A DNA stretch of 44,371 bases from Fimbriimonas ginsengisoli (lineage in GTDB: Bacteria > Armatimonadota > Fimbriimonadia > Fimbriimonadales > Fimbriimonadaceae). Positions 24,022 to 33,857 of this stretch are shown piece after piece. The notes beneath the pieces are model-generated. The model worked only from the letters and a program-made list of their open reading frames with translations. It made no database searches and was not told the DNA's origin. Position numbers and translations under genes: made by a program. Location of the stretch: contig JACOSL010000057.1 in the NCBI GenBank assembly GCA_016179045.1, positions 1-44,371 on the forward strand, given 5' to 3'. Position 1 is the stretch's first letter; each line of letters opens with the position of its first letter.

Positions 24022-24282
24022 TTGCCGACTTACGTTTATGCCTGTTCGAACTGCAACCGCACCTTCGAGGCGGAGCAGCGAATCACCGAAGCCCCCCTCG
24101 ACACCTGCGAATGCGGTTCAAAAGGTTCGGTGAAGCGCGTGATCCAGCCTGTAGGCGTCATGTTCCGAGGCGCCGGCTTCCACATCAACGACTACGCGCC
24201 AAAGCCTCCCGCCTCCGATCCCGCCCCTGGCTGCACCGGCACTCCCGATGCCTGCCCCGCCTGCAAGCCCGATCCCGAGTAG
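24022..24282 (+). CDS. FmdB family zinc-ribbon protein
   Basis: An 86-residue protein beginning (L)PTYVYACSNC, the usual FmdB/CxxC_CxxC opening. The zinc ribbon uses the pairs CSNC and CECG, and RVIQPVGVMFRGAGFHINDY is typical of the family. A second cysteine-rich tail (GCTGTPDACPACK) follows. These small regulators are poorly understood; FmdB was proposed to regulate formamidase. I prefer the TTG at 24022 over the ATG at 23986 because GGAGA lies upstream and the domain then starts at the N-terminus. Confidence 0.82.
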   Translation: MPTYVYACSNCNRTFEAEQRITEAPLDTCECGSKGSVKRVIQPVGVMFRGAGFHINDYAPKPPASDPAPGCTGTPDACPACKPDPE

Positions 24283-24294
24283 ACCGGTCGGAGG

Positions 24295-24300
24295 TACAAT
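24295..24300 (+). promoter_or_regulatory. Candidate -10 box for the 214-aa gene
   Basis: TACAAT matches five of six -10 positions, about 58 bases before the TTG start at 24358, with an AGGAG ribosome site between. No clear -35. Confidence 0.35.
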
Positions 24301-24357
24301 TCACTCCTAGCCCCGTTCGGTTTCCGCGCGATTGGGCGTCCAGGAGTTCCGCCAACT

Positions 24358-25002
24358 TTGATCACCTGCCACCTCACGAAGCTCGAACTTGCCCTCGACC
24401 AGGTCCGCAAGACCCACCCGAAGCTAAAGCCGGCCGACGCCGCCTTGCTCGCCTCCGCGCTCACCCTAACCGGGCGCCATGCGATCGCCCTGTACGACGG
24501 CGAGCACTACCAGTGGCCCGAGGAGTACGACAACCTCACCCACAAGATGACGCCCGAGGTTGCGCAGGTTCAAGAAGGAATCGAACTCACCGCGCCCAAG
24601 AAGGTGGCCAAGAACGCGCCCGAAGACGAGCCAATCATGATCAAAGTCGGGCTGATGCCCAACCTGACTGCGGGCGAGAGTTTGCTCGGAGATCGCAAGG
24701 ACCTCAAGACAAAGCTCAGCGACGTGATCCAGGATGGGGTCGAGTTCGTGTACGCAGGCACCGACATCGGCTGGCAATGGGCCCTCGACCGCGCAAACTG
24801 GAGCACGATCGCCGGGCGCGAGATCAGCCGCAGAATCAAGGTGAAGGCAACGTTTACCGAGGGCGCGGTCGGGGTCGAGACAGGTACCGGGGCAGCCAAG
24901 AAGCGCAGCCGAGCCAAGGCTCATCTCGTCGAGGCGGTTGTAGCGGAACCGGTCGAGTCCGAGCCTGCGGTCGAAGCCATCATCGAAGCGAACGCCGACT
25001 AG
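24358..25002 (+). CDS. Hypothetical protein, 214 aa
   Basis: Starts at a TTG with AGGAG about 11 nt upstream. The N-terminal part ([27 protein letters not shown]) is helical. Two segments, [22 protein letters not shown] and [21 protein letters not shown], are rich in aromatic residues. A Lys/Ala-rich hinge ([11 protein letters not shown]) leads to an acidic tail ([18 protein letters not shown]). It has no signal peptide or membrane segment. The composition looks coding, but I do not recognise the family. It converges on the transketolase gene with a 4-bp overlap. Confidence 0.65.
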   Translation: MITCHLTKLELALDQVRKTHPKLKPADAALLASALTLTGRHAIALYDGEHYQWPEEYDNLTHKMTPEVAQVQEGIELTAPKKVAKNAPEDEPIMIKVGLMPNLTAGESLLGDRKDLKTKLSDVIQDGVEFVYAGTDIGWQWALDRANWSTIAGREISRRIKVKATFTEGAVGVETGTGAAKKRSRAKAHLVEAVVAEPVESEPAVEAIIEANAD

Positions 25003-26990
25003 CGGCCGAGCAGCTTCAGGGCTACACTCGCCACGTTTTCCGCGGTGAACCCGAACTCCCGCATGACCGTTTCACCCGGCGCGGACGCGCCAAAATGGTC
25101 GAGCGCAACGTGGGCCTGCGCGATCCCATGCCAACTGAGCGACGCGCCCGCTTCGACCGAGACGGTCGGCACCCCGGCTGGCAGCACTTGGGCTCGATAG
25201 GCGTCGTCCTGCAAGTTGAACAGCTCCATGCACGGCATGCTGACCACCCTAGCCCCGATTCCTTCGCCCTGCAACAGGGCTTGGGCGCCAACCGCGTGCT
25301 GAACTTCGCTGCCGGTGGCAACCAGCACCACATCTGGAGTGCCGCCCATCGCCTCGCGAAGCACGTAAGCGCCTTGACGGACGGGATGGTCCTCGCGCCA
25401 AGGCGGCACCAGGGCTGGCACCGCCTGCCGCGTCAGGGTCAACGCGCACGGCGTTTCACGCGATTCGATCGCCAACTGCCAACACACCGCAGTCTCGTTG
25501 CCGTCGGCGGGGCGCATCACCCAGAGGTTGGGCATCGCGCGCAGGGACGTTAGGTGCTCGACGGGCTGGTGGGTGGGTCCGTCTTCCCCGAGACCGATCG
25601 AGTCGTGGGTGAAGACAAGGATCGTCGGACATTCCATCAGCGCAGCGAGCCGGATAGCCGGTCGGCAGTAGTCGCTGAAGATCAGGAACGTGCCGCCAAA
25701 CGCGCGACATCCGCCGTGCAGATTGATCCCGTTGAGCGCAGCCACCATCGCATGCTCGCGCACTCCAAAGGCGAGGTTTCTCCCCGCCGGCGTGTCGGGC
25801 TGGAACTGGCCGTACGCGTGGAGGCTGGTGAGATTCGATTCGGTGAGGTCGGCACTCCCGCCGATCAAAGTGGGAAGACTGGGGGCGATCGCGTTCAGCA
25901 CCGCCTCGCTCGCCTTGCGCGTTGCCGTAGGGCCGGTGAACGACGGCATCGCGTCGGCCCAACCGTACGGCAGCTGACCTCCGCAGAGTGCTTCGAAAAG
26001 CTGCGCCTCCGCCGGATAGGAGCGCCGGTAGGCGACCAATACCTCGTCCCAGCGCTCTTCCAAATCGAGGCCGCGCGGCACCGCCTCGCGGAAGAATTCT
26101 AAAGCCGCGTTGGGCACGAAAAAAGGAGGCTCGAGCGGGATCCCCAGCCGCTCCTTGGCCAGGCGCACTTCCTCAGGGCCGAGGGCTGCGCCGTGAGCCT
26201 TCTCCGTTCCCTCCTTGTGAGGGCTGCCGAATCCGATGACGGTCTTGCAAATCAACAGCGATGGCCGGTCGGTCTCGTCCTTCGCCCGGGCCAGGGCGGC
26301 ATCCACGCGGTCCACGTCCATCCCATCCAAGCGCTCGGTGTGCCAGCCGTAGGCGGAAAATCGAGCGGCGACATCCTCGGTGAAGGCCATCGAGGTCGAA
26401 CCGTCGATCGTGATGCCGTTGTCGTCGTACAGATAGATGAGCTTGCCGAGTCTGAGGTGCCCGGCGAGGGAGGCGGCCTCGGACGAGACGCCTTCCATGA
26501 GGTCGCCATCGGAGCAAAGCACGTAGGTGAAGTGATCGACCACCGGGTGGCCAGGTCGATTGAAAGTCGCCGATAGGAAGCGCTCCGCGATCCCCATGCC
26601 AACGGCGGTGGCGAAACCCTGCCCGAGCGGGCCCGTGGTCATCTCCACCCCTGGAGTTAAGCCCCTCTCGGGATGCCCCGGGGTCTGGCTTCCCCACTGT
26701 CGGAATCGCCGAATCTCGTCGAGGCTAAGATCGTATCCGGTCAGGTGCAGTAGCGAATAGAGCAGCATCGAGCCGTGTCCGGCCGAGAGCACGAACCGGT
26801 CGCGGTTGAACCACGTCGGATTCTTAGGGTTGTGCCGAAGGTGCCGTGTCCAGAGGGCGAAACCCATCGCCGCCGCGCCCATCGGCAAGCCAGGGTGGCC
26901 GCTATTGGCGGCTTGCACCGCATCCATGGACAGGCCGCGAATGGTGTTGAGGCAAAGCTCGGTAACCGAGCGCGGGGGGGCGGTGCTCAC
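24999..26990 (-). CDS. tkt: Transketolase
   Basis: A 663-residue thiamine-diphosphate enzyme of the pentose phosphate and Calvin-type pathways that moves two-carbon units between sugar phosphates. [19 protein letters not shown] is the N-terminal family signature. [20 protein letters not shown] holds the ThDP/metal motif, followed by [14 protein letters not shown]. The pyrimidine domain has [14 protein letters not shown] and [18 protein letters not shown]. The frame continues to 27092, but the GTG at 26990 leaves the normal start ([19 protein letters not shown]). No strong ribosome site decides between it and a GTG three codons upstream. No partner pathway gene is adjacent. Confidence 0.93.
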   Translation of the reverse strand: MSTAPPRSVTELCLNTIRGLSMDAVQAANSGHPGLPMGAAAMGFALWTRHLRHNPKNPTWFNRDRFVLSAGHGSMLLYSLLHLTGYDLSLDEIRRFRQWGSQTPGHPERGLTPGVEMTTGPLGQGFATAVGMGIAERFLSATFNRPGHPVVDHFTYVLCSDGDLMEGVSSEAASLAGHLRLGKLIYLYDDNGITIDGSTSMAFTEDVAARFSAYGWHTERLDGMDVDRVDAALARAKDETDRPSLLICKTVIGFGSPHKEGTEKAHGAALGPEEVRLAKERLGIPLEPPFFVPNAALEFFREAVPRGLDLEERWDEVLVAYRRSYPAEAQLFEALCGGQLPYGWADAMPSFTGPTATRKASEAVLNAIAPSLPTLIGGSADLTESNLTSLHAYGQFQPDTPAGRNLAFGVREHAMVAALNGINLHGGCRAFGGTFLIFSDYCRPAIRLAALMECPTILVFTHDSIGLGEDGPTHQPVEHLTSLRAMPNLWVMRPADGNETAVCWQLAIESRETPCALTLTRQAVPALVPPWREDHPVRQGAYVLREAMGGTPDVVLVATGSEVQHAVGAQALLQGEGIGARVVSMPCMELFNLQDDAYRAQVLPAGVPTVSVEAGASLSWHGIAQAHVALDHFGASAPGETVMREFGFTAENVASVALKLLGR

Positions 26991-27042
26991 CCTGAGCACG
27001 ATACCCGCTCGCCTTAGCTTGCGCCGGGTAGGCTTGCCGTTC

Positions 27043-29412
27043 GTGAAGAGGGGACGTCTTACCTTGCTCGCAACCCTCCTTGCGACCCTCACCGCGAACG
27101 CTCAGACCCCGCCGGCTTGGCAGGTGAACGAGCGTCACGACCTAGTCTGGGATGGCGCGCCCTACCGCCCGATCGGCGTTCGTATCGCGGGCCTGCCAGC
27201 CCAGATCGAGGAAGCGCGCTCGCTCGGGTTCCACGATGTAGTCGTCGAGTTGCCCGCCAGCGGCGATGGCTGGGCGGACGCTTTTGCCGCCCTTGAGAAG
27301 GGGCGGATGCGCTACCTGATCTCACTCAACTCCCTCGCGCCGATGGCGCAAGGCTTCGCGGTCGAACCGCAGGGCTATCGGATCGAAGGCATCACGGAAA
27401 GGCGCGACGTTAGCCTCAAGATCGAGGGCGCCCAATCGGTGTTCGCCGTGCTCGTCACCCGGAAGGATTCGGCGGTGGAGAAGGCGGTACGCGTCCCGAC
27501 TCCCGGTGGCCAGTTCTCGCTTAGGATCGAGCCGATGAACGATCTCGAGCACGTTCTCCTGCTCTATCCCGAGATGGCCAGCCTCGAAGCGCCGGACCTC
27601 TGGGGAGGCTTAGACGCGCATCGCGACCGACTGCTCCGGGCCTTGCGCGTTAACCCTCCCGGCAAAGGCTTGCGTGCCATCCTCAACCCGCTCGGCTCGG
27701 TGGTCCGATTGCCTGGCAAGGACCTTCGATTCGTTCCGTCCAGCCCGTTCTTCCAGTTCGAGCTTCGGGCCTTTCTCGAATCTAAATACCGCAGCATGGA
27801 CACCGCGCTGCGCGCCTGGTCTCTGAGTTCGTCCGACATCGACAGCTTCGAGAAGCTGGCCCGGCTTGTGCCTCTGTGGTCGGCCTCGAGGGGCATCTCG
27901 CACCTGTGGGACCCTGCAACCGATAAGACCTACCTTTGCGACTCCACACGCTCGACCGCTTGGGTCGATATCGAGGCAACCGTGTCGCTCGCCGCCGCGG
28001 AAAGATATCGCAGCTTGGTCTCCTCATTGCGTTCGGCTTCCGGCGTCCCCATTCTTCAGGAATGGGCGGGCTGGTCGATCGCGACCGAGGATCGACGCGC
28101 GGGGCTCGACGGTGTTGCGATCCGCACCCATGGTCCGGCGCCATCGGCAGTGGCAGAGGGCGCTTCGCGCGGGGTTTCGAGCGCTCTTCGCTGGGCCAAA
28201 GAATCTTGGCTGCCCGCCACCGAGCTCACGTTAAGCGGCATCGACGCGGAGGCGCGGTTGCCGGCGATCCTTGAAGAGCTAGCAAGCATGGGAGTACGAG
28301 GGTGGTTCCTCAAATCGGACGATGAGAGCCTGCTCCGTGCTTGGGCCGCATATGTCGGCCGCTCCAGCGATCCGCTCCTTTCCGCCGATCCGCCGAGGCC
28401 GCTTTACTTTCCGGAGAGCGCGACCAATCCGGCGATTGCCCAGCGCCTACCTGGCGGCGTTTGGTGGCTTCCCTCCCCTGCCGACGGCAATCGCATCGAC
28501 CTAGGTACGCAGTTCCATGCTTATCGGCTCCAAGATCCCACCGAACCGCAGGTGGTGCTCTGGACAGACGGCCCTTCGAGGCGCGTTCTCCTCAAAGTCG
28601 TCGAGCCCAAGAACCTACGCGCGGAGACTTTGGACGCCAGCGACCCTAAAGCCAAACTCACGAAGGCTGGCTTCGAGGTGAATATCTCGCAGCTGCCTCT
28701 CATTCTTCGGGGAATCGACGAAATCCCGGTTCCGCTGCCCGCTTTCGAGGAAACTGTGGCGCGATTCGATCAGATGCTCAAGAGCGCCGAAGCTATCTCT
28801 CAAGACGCGGCGGAGGATCGGCTGTTCTTTCGAGACAACGTTAGCGGATTCGAGCGGAACCCGGGCGGAAGCTTCAACCTGCTGCGCCTCCAATACGACC
28901 AACTTTCCCTGCGGCTCGCCAACTATTCTTGGGCCGAGGCGGAGGCTTCTCCCCTAACGAATTTCAGCGAGCCGAGCCTCGTCCCGGGATGCAGTGGAGG
29001 AGGCGCGCTCGTCTTGCGCACCCGTATCGGCCAGACCTACTTCGCGGAATTCAACCTGCGGGTGAGGAGCCCGGAATCCCAAGAGGTGTGGCTGGCGGCC
29101 AGGCTTCCGGACGGGCTGCGCGGCTCAATCCAGGTGCTGATCGGCGGCCAATTGCTGACGATTTCGGGCCCGCCCATCAGTCCGTACGGCCTTGGTTTTG
29201 CTTGGTATCGGGTCGGGCTAACCAAGCTCTCTGGCGCAAACAGCAAGGTTCGAATCCAGCTCTCCGTGCCGAACGGGGCCGATCTGGCCATTGATGCGCT
29301 CGTGCTCTTCCCCGGAGCGTTTCGACCCGCTGGAATTAGCCAGCCCGACGCGATCCCGTTTCCGTCACTCGATCGTCGGGCGCAGCCAGGAACGGGTTCT
29401 CCCTATCCTTAA
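27043..29412 (+). CDS. Large secreted protein, glycosidase-like barrel (putative)
   Basis: A 789-residue protein with a signal peptide, (V)[19 protein letters not shown], and probable cleavage before QTPPA. The N-terminal part opens with [15 protein letters not shown], as in glycoside hydrolases of the GH5/GH42 type. The middle holds [20 protein letters not shown] then LRAWS, which resembles the KYG..LN.AW segment of beta-galactosidase-like proteins. The C-terminal region ([30 protein letters not shown]) looks like a beta-sandwich. I cannot identify a catalytic acid pair, so an enzymatic role is unproven. Start GTG 27043 is chosen for the signal peptide; the TTG at 27064 has a better SD (GAGGGG). 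It converges on the dipeptidase gene with a 77-bp overlap. Confidence 0.7.
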   Translation: MKRGRLTLLATLLATLTANAQTPPAWQVNERHDLVWDGAPYRPIGVRIAGLPAQIEEARSLGFHDVVVELPASGDGWADAFAALEKGRMRYLISLNSLAPMAQGFAVEPQGYRIEGITERRDVSLKIEGAQSVFAVLVTRKDSAVEKAVRVPTPGGQFSLRIEPMNDLEHVLLLYPEMASLEAPDLWGGLDAHRDRLLRALRVNPPGKGLRAILNPLGSVVRLPGKDLRFVPSSPFFQFELRAFLESKYRSMDTALRAWSLSSSDIDSFEKLARLVPLWSASRGISHLWDPATDKTYLCDSTRSTAWVDIEATVSLAAAERYRSLVSSLRSASGVPILQEWAGWSIATEDRRAGLDGVAIRTHGPAPSAVAEGASRGVSSALRWAKESWLPATELTLSGIDAEARLPAILEELASMGVRGWFLKSDDESLLRAWAAYVGRSSDPLLSADPPRPLYFPESATNPAIAQRLPGGVWWLPSPADGNRIDLGTQFHAYRLQDPTEPQVVLWTDGPSRRVLLKVVEPKNLRAETLDASDPKAKLTKAGFEVNISQLPLILRGIDEIPVPLPAFEETVARFDQMLKSAEAISQDAAEDRLFFRDNVSGFERNPGGSFNLLRLQYDQLSLRLANYSWAEAEASPLTNFSEPSLVPGCSGGGALVLRTRIGQTYFAEFNLRVRSPESQEVWLAARLPDGLRGSIQVLIGGQLLTISGPPISPYGLGFAWYRVGLTKLSGANSKVRIQLSVPNGADLAIDALVLFPGAFRPAGISQPDAIPFPSLDRRAQPGTGSPYP

Positions 29413-30103
29413 ATGATTCGGCGCTAAGCTCCTCGAGCTGGGCGTAGAGCCCTGGGTCAAGCGCGGCAAGCCCATACTGGCAGCGAGTCTGGCCCATGCG
29501 AACGGCCCAGCCCGCATCGCCAAAACTGTAGTGCCACCATTCGTCGCGGCAGTTTGAGAAGCCCACCGAGAGCATCGTGTCGACCAACAGCATTCGATGA
29601 CGAAGTGCTGGTTCATCCAAGCCCAAGGCGTATGTGGGTGCGGCCTTGAAGCGGTCGTAGGGAGACCACACGTCGATGGTCTCGCCCGCCTCGTCGACGA
29701 GCTGCACGTCCACCGCGCCGCCCGTGCAATGGCCGGGAGGCGCCTTCTGATCGGTAGGAGCCACCCAGCGGCACACCGTGCGCCGCAGAGCTGCGTGCGT
29801 TCGGTGAGGGAAGGCCTCGACCGCGTTGCGCCACATGAAGTCGTAGATGCGCTGTTGGCGCTCAATTGGGCGCCAGGCCTCGACGAGCGCCAAGCCGATA
29901 CCTTTTGGCAGCTTGGCGTTCGCCTCGACAAGCATATTCGCCACGGTTTCGCGTGCGTACGGGATCGCCTGGGGCCGGGCCATGGGCATGTGCGGCAAGA
30001 GCGATCGTAGGTCCACGAGGGGCTCGCCACATTCGACCTCTAGGATTCGATTGAGCGCGCCTATCGGTTCTGGCCGACCCCGGGAACGGTCCCACGGAAT
30101 CAC
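29336..30103 (-). CDS. VanX/DdpX-type D-Ala-D-Ala dipeptidase
   Basis: A 255-residue zinc peptidase of family M15D. Conserved parts are LVEAWRPIERQQRIYDFMW, GHCTGGAVDVQL (the H...D metal ligands; the usual SxHxxGxAxD has proline-glycine before the histidine here), and DEWWHYSFGD, supplying the catalytic glutamate and third zinc ligand. It hydrolyses D-alanyl-D-alanine, probably for recycling, because no vanH or vanA partners are present. There is no signal peptide, so it should be cytoplasmic. It overlaps the SLBB gene stop by 4 bp (co-transcribed) and converges on the secreted-protein gene. Confidence 0.9.
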   Translation of the reverse strand: MIPWDRSRGRPEPIGALNRILEVECGEPLVDLRSLLPHMPMARPQAIPYARETVANMLVEANAKLPKGIGLALVEAWRPIERQQRIYDFMWRNAVEAFPHRTHAALRRTVCRWVAPTDQKAPPGHCTGGAVDVQLVDEAGETIDVWSPYDRFKAAPTYALGLDEPALRHRMLLVDTMLSVGFSNCRDEWWHYSFGDAGWAVRMGQTRCQYGLAALDPGLYAQLEELSAESFKDRENPFLAAPDDRVTETGSRRAG

Positions 30104-31122
30104 TTCGCGGCCCCTAGCGTCGGGATTTCGATCGAATCGGAGGCGGAAAGCACGGGGTCCTTGACCTTGCCGCTTGCGATCGTTTTTAGGTCGTAGGTAG
30201 CGCTTTTGCGCCTGAGCAGCGAGCGCAGGATGACATGGGCGACATCGGCGCGCTCGGCGGGGCCGCCTGCTTCGGCAAGCGCTTGAGTTAGCGTAAGTCC
30301 GGGGCGAAACGCGACAACGCCGGGCCTTTGCACGGCCCCGGTGACCGACACGAAGGCGCGGACCGAGCGGAGCCCCACACGCACTACGTCACCACGCCGC
30401 AGTGCTCGCCCCGACGATGGCTCACCCTTGGATTCGACATCGATGTGGGCAGGATCGCCATGCGGCGAGACGCCACCCGCCGCCGCGAGCGCATCCTCGA
30501 CCGTCATCCCGGCACGCCAGGGCTTAGCGCCGGGGTCGTGCACGCCCCCCAAAACGTACACTTCGCTCGGGGACTCGGCCAGTGGCACGCTTAAGCGGTC
30601 GCCTGGCTGGAGAAGGCCATCGGCGACGGAGCCGGCAAAACCCATCGCGGACGCGTCGACTGTATCTCTTCCCCCAACGGCGTTCACAATCAAGACCTTT
30701 TCGAGACCCGAGGTTCGCAATGGAGCGGCTAGGGCGAGCACTTCGGAAACCCGCAACCCCTTGCGCCAAGCGGTGGATCCGGCGAGCCCAACGGCTCCCG
30801 AGAAGAACACTCCCACACATGGGTCCAGCGCGCGGCGAACCCGGACGCGCCATGCCAAGCCTCGGGCGGCCAGGGCTTGTTCGATTCGACCGGCGACTCC
30901 GTCCGCGAAAGGGCCCGCCGCGTCAACCGCCCCAATTATCGGCAGGCTCAAGTAACCATCGGCCGTAACCGAACGCATCAGGCACAAGCTGGGGTCGTCC
31001 TCGCAGATGATCTCCACCCTGTCTCGCGGCGCGAGTACATCCTTGGCGAGGCACGCAGCCGAGATGCAAACCAACGCGGAAAGGGCCAGGGCGCTTCTGG
31101 TCAGGATGTTGCGAGGTGGCAT
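30100..31122 (-). CDS. SLBB-domain polysaccharide export protein (Wza-like)
   Basis: A 340-residue exported protein. The signal peptide is MPPRNILTRSALALSALVCISAACLA. A polysaccharide-export domain begins KDVLAPRDRVEIICEDDPSL with DGYLSLPIIGAV. Two or three SLBB domains follow (VYVLGGVHDPGAKPWRAG; VSVTGAVQRPGVVAFRPG with TLTQALAEAGG). Such proteins form or contact outer-membrane export channels, so a diderm envelope is suggested. The frame is open to 31173, which would run into tRNA-Phe; the ATG at 31122 avoids this and starts the signal peptide. There is no strong ribosome site. It lies just downstream of the two tRNA genes on the same strand. Confidence 0.85.
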   Translation of the reverse strand: MPPRNILTRSALALSALVCISAACLAKDVLAPRDRVEIICEDDPSLCLMRSVTADGYLSLPIIGAVDAAGPFADGVAGRIEQALAARGLAWRVRVRRALDPCVGVFFSGAVGLAGSTAWRKGLRVSEVLALAAPLRTSGLEKVLIVNAVGGRDTVDASAMGFAGSVADGLLQPGDRLSVPLAESPSEVYVLGGVHDPGAKPWRAGMTVEDALAAAGGVSPHGDPAHIDVESKGEPSSGRALRRGDVVRVGLRSVRAFVSVTGAVQRPGVVAFRPGLTLTQALAEAGGPAERADVAHVILRSLLRRKSATYDLKTIASGKVKDPVLSASDSIEIPTLGAAK

Positions 31123-31138
31123 CGGATCGACAGAGAGG

Positions 31139-31214
31139 TGGTGCCGCCAGCCGGACTCGAACCGGCGACCCAAGGATTTTCAGTCCTTTGCTCTACCAAC
31201 TGAGCTACAGCGGC
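31139..31214 (-). tRNA. tRNA-Phe (GAA)
   Basis: A 76-nt cloverleaf including an encoded CCA end (complement of 31139-31141). The acceptor GCCGCTG pairs with TGGCGGC with two G-T wobbles at its inner end. The D-arm is GCTC-AGTTGGTA-GAGC, the anticodon loop is CTGAAAA with anticodon GAA, and the T-arm is GCCGG-TTCGAGT-CCGGC. It lies 20 bp downstream of tRNA-Asp and probably shares its promoter. Confidence 0.98.
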
Positions 31215-31234
31215 GCTTGCTAATTGTGACGTGG

Positions 31235-31311
<77 letters not shown>

Positions 31312-31323
31312 GAACAGCATCGG

Positions 31324-31353
31324 AGTATGACACCCGGCGATGGTCCCTGGCAA
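31324..31353 (-). promoter_or_regulatory. Promoter of the tRNA-Asp/tRNA-Phe operon
   Basis: In the tRNA direction TTGCCA (complement of 31348-31353, five of six matches to TTGACA), an 18-bp spacer and CATACT (complement of 31324-31329), preceded by TGT for an extended -10. The transcript would start about 5-7 bases before tRNA-Asp. This is the best sigma-70-type promoter in the window. Confidence 0.7.
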
Positions 31354-31517
31354 CCGCTTGAATCTGTCATGCCGCCTAGTGACGGTACTCCGAACCGGCT
31401 GCAGAGAGCTCGGGCAGGGCGCCGTTGTCAGATCATCCGGGCAACCGTGGCGGTGCGTTCGTTTTCGAAAAACAGGGGCAGGGTCGACTTTTCGAGCTTG
31501 TAAAGTGCTCAGCCCAC

Positions 31518-32768
31518 TCAGTCGCGTCGGAACGTGGGTCGGTTGGGCTGCCCACGCACTGGCGCGGGACCGGTGGCGGCGGGGGGCACCGCTCCAGCGG
31601 TCGGAGTTGCGAGCGGCGGGCGACCAGCTTCCGCAGCGCTAGCCGCGCTAGGCGGCGCGCTTGAGGGCGGGGCTGCCGCTGGCGGTTGGCCCCCGGAGCC
31701 TCCCTCAACGTTAAGCAGCCTCTCAAACTCGTACGGGTCTTTGGCCTTCGAATAGGCTTCCGCACGCGTCACGAGGCCGCTCTTCACGAGCGTGACCAGG
31801 GCTTGGTCGAGGGTCTGCATCTTCGCGCGAGAACCGGTTTGGATCATCGAGTTCATCTGGTAAGTCTTGTTTTCGCGAATCATGTTGCGGATCGCGGGAG
31901 TCGCGACAAGCACCTCGAAGGCGGCCGCTCGTCCCTTGCCGTCGGCTCGCTTGACCAAGGTCTGCGATACGACGCCAAGCAGGTTGACCGCCATCTGCAT
32001 GCGGATCTGCTGCTGCTGGTGCATGGGGAACACGTCCACGACCCGGTCTACCGTCTGAACCGCGTCGATCGTGTGGAGTGTGGCAAACACGAGGTGGCCG
32101 GTTTCGGCGGCGGTGATGGCAAGGTGCACGGTCTCAAGGTCGCGCATTTCGCCCACCAGAATCACGTCCGGGTCCTGCCGTAATACGTGTTTGAGCGCGT
32201 TAGCGAACGAATTGGTGTCGGTCTCCAACTCGCGCTGGTTAATGAGGGCAACGTGATCGCCGTGCACGAACTCCACGGGGTCCTCGACGGTCATGATGTG
32301 CACCGCGTCCGTTCGATTTAGGCGATCTATCATTGCGGCGAGGGTCGTGGACTTGCCCGAGCCCGCCGGTCCGGTTACGAGCACGAACCCGCGGGGGCGC
32401 TGGATGAAATCGTAACATGCCGCAGGAAGCTCGAGTTCCTCCATCGACTGGATCACGTATGGAATGGCTCGGAAGGCGGCTTGAAGATTCCCCCGCTGCT
32501 GATAGACGTTCCCGCGGAACCGCGACACTCCAGGCAGCTCGTAGGCGAAGTCCAGCTCCAAGTCGTGCTCGAACTTCTTGACCTGAACCGGTCTGAGCAA
32601 GCTGAACAGCGCGGTTTGGAACTCCTCAGGAGTGAAAGTTGGCCATTCGTCGCGCGTCTGCAGGTCGCCAAGCACTCGCACGTAGGTCTTGCCGGTGTCG
32701 GTCTTGAAATGAAGGTCCGAGCCTCCCATCTCGACGCAAGCCTTTAGGTAGAAGTCAAGGCTCTGCAC
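31518..32768 (-). CDS. pilT: PilT-like twitching ATPase, paralogue 3 with Pro/Ala tail
   Basis: A 416-residue secretion ATPase of the PilT type. Walker A is GPAGSGKST, the Asp box is HIMTVEDPVEFVH, Walker B is DPDVILVGEMRD, and the His box is HLVFATLHT. The retraction-linked AIRNLIRE motif reads AIRNMIREN. The last 55 residues are a low-complexity Pro/Ala/Gly-rich extension that the other two paralogues lack, probably a flexible tail. Start is the GTG at 32768, with GGAGG 6 nt upstream; the frame continues to 32783. It overlaps the next upstream pilT gene by 14 bp, so the three form one operon. Confidence 0.92.
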   Translation of the reverse strand: MQSLDFYLKACVEMGGSDLHFKTDTGKTYVRVLGDLQTRDEWPTFTPEEFQTALFSLLRPVQVKKFEHDLELDFAYELPGVSRFRGNVYQQRGNLQAAFRAIPYVIQSMEELELPAACYDFIQRPRGFVLVTGPAGSGKSTTLAAMIDRLNRTDAVHIMTVEDPVEFVHGDHVALINQRELETDTNSFANALKHVLRQDPDVILVGEMRDLETVHLAITAAETGHLVFATLHTIDAVQTVDRVVDVFPMHQQQQIRMQMAVNLLGVVSQTLVKRADGKGRAAAFEVLVATPAIRNMIRENKTYQMNSMIQTGSRAKMQTLDQALVTLVKSGLVTRAEAYSKAKDPYEFERLLNVEGGSGGQPPAAAPPSSAPPSAASAAEAGRPPLATPTAGAVPPAATGPAPVRGQPNRPTFRRD

Positions 32769-33849
32769 GCGCCACCTCCACAAGGCCCTGGGTCATCGCG
32801 CGTCGCTGGAATTCGCCCGGATTCGAGCACTTGGCCAAGGCATGCTCGTAATCGATAGTCTTGTCGCGGATGAGGTTCATGAGAGCAGTATCAAGCGTCT
32901 GCATCCCCAGCTCGCTGCCTGTCTGAATGTCCATGTAGAGGGCGTGCGTCTTGCCGTCGCGGATGAGCGTGCGAATGGCAGGGGTGGCGGTCATGATCTC
33001 AAAGGCGGCGACGCGACCCTTGCCGTCGCGAGTCGGAAGCAGAGCCTGGGAGATGACCCCTTGGAGCGTGACGCTCATCTGAGTCCGTATTTGAGCTTGT
33101 TGGTCGGGCGGAAACACGTCGACCACGCGGTCGATCGTTTGGGGGGCGTCGACGGTGTGCACTGTAGACAACACCAGGTGCCCCGTCTCCGCCGCCGTGA
33201 TCGCAAGCTGGATCGTCTCGAGGTCGCGCATCTCGCCCACCAGGATCACGTCAGGGTTCTGGCGCATGACGTGCTTGAGAGCGTCGGCGAAGGTGTGCGT
33301 GTCCGTGCCTAGCTCCCGCTGATTGATGATGCTCACCTTGTCCTCGTGCACGTATTCGATCGGGTCCTCGATCGTCATGATGTGGGTCCGCTTGTTCAGG
33401 TTGATGTGGTTGATCATCGCTGCAAGCGACGTTGACTTGCCCGAACCCGTCGGGCCGGTGACAAGGATGAGCCCGCGAGGGAGCATGGAGAGCTTCTTGG
33501 TGATCTCAGGTAGCCGAAGCTCGTCGATCGTGCGAATCTTGAACGGGATGACGCGGAAGATTGCGCCGATCTTCCCCCGCTGCCAGTACATGTTCACCCG
33601 AAAACGCGAGAGTCCGGGAACGTGATAGGAGAGGTCGAGCTCTTTGAAATCCTCGATCCGATGCCTGCGCTCCTCGTTGAGAATGCTCATGAGCTCATCG
33701 TGAAGCTCGTCCGCATCCAAGGGCGGATGATTGGATCGAACTAACGACCCGCGAATGCGCATGACGGGAGGCTGGCCAGCCTTCAAATGAAGGTCGCTGG
33801 CGTCTTGCCCAACCAGATCGTGCAACAGCGCGTCGATCTTCGCGCTCAT
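32755..33849 (-). CDS. pilT: PilT-like twitching ATPase, paralogue 2
   Basis: A 364-residue hexameric ATPase that powers type IV pilus retraction. It opens with DLVGQDASDLHLKAGQPP, the typical PilT N-terminal domain. Walker A is GPTGSGKST, the Asp box is HIMTIEDPIEYVH, Walker B is NPDVILVGEMRD, and the His box is HLVLSTVHT. The C-terminal AIRTLIRDGK matches the AIRNLIRE motif needed for retraction in Pseudomonas. All catalytic elements are intact. It is the middle gene of three tandem paralogues, 8 nt after paralogue 1. Confidence 0.94.
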   Translation of the reverse strand: MSAKIDALLHDLVGQDASDLHLKAGQPPVMRIRGSLVRSNHPPLDADELHDELMSILNEERRHRIEDFKELDLSYHVPGLSRFRVNMYWQRGKIGAIFRVIPFKIRTIDELRLPEITKKLSMLPRGLILVTGPTGSGKSTSLAAMINHINLNKRTHIMTIEDPIEYVHEDKVSIINQRELGTDTHTFADALKHVMRQNPDVILVGEMRDLETIQLAITAAETGHLVLSTVHTVDAPQTIDRVVDVFPPDQQAQIRTQMSVTLQGVISQALLPTRDGKGRVAAFEIMTATPAIRTLIRDGKTHALYMDIQTGSELGMQTLDTALMNLIRDKTIDYEHALAKCSNPGEFQRRAMTQGLVEVARAEP

Positions 33850-33857
33850 GATCGCCC

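Noticed and set aside
29336..30103. Vancomycin-type resistance locus
   Set aside because: Only the VanX-like dipeptidase is present; no vanH, vanA/B or vanRS genes, and the Ddl half of the fusion has D-Ala-D-Ala-type residues.
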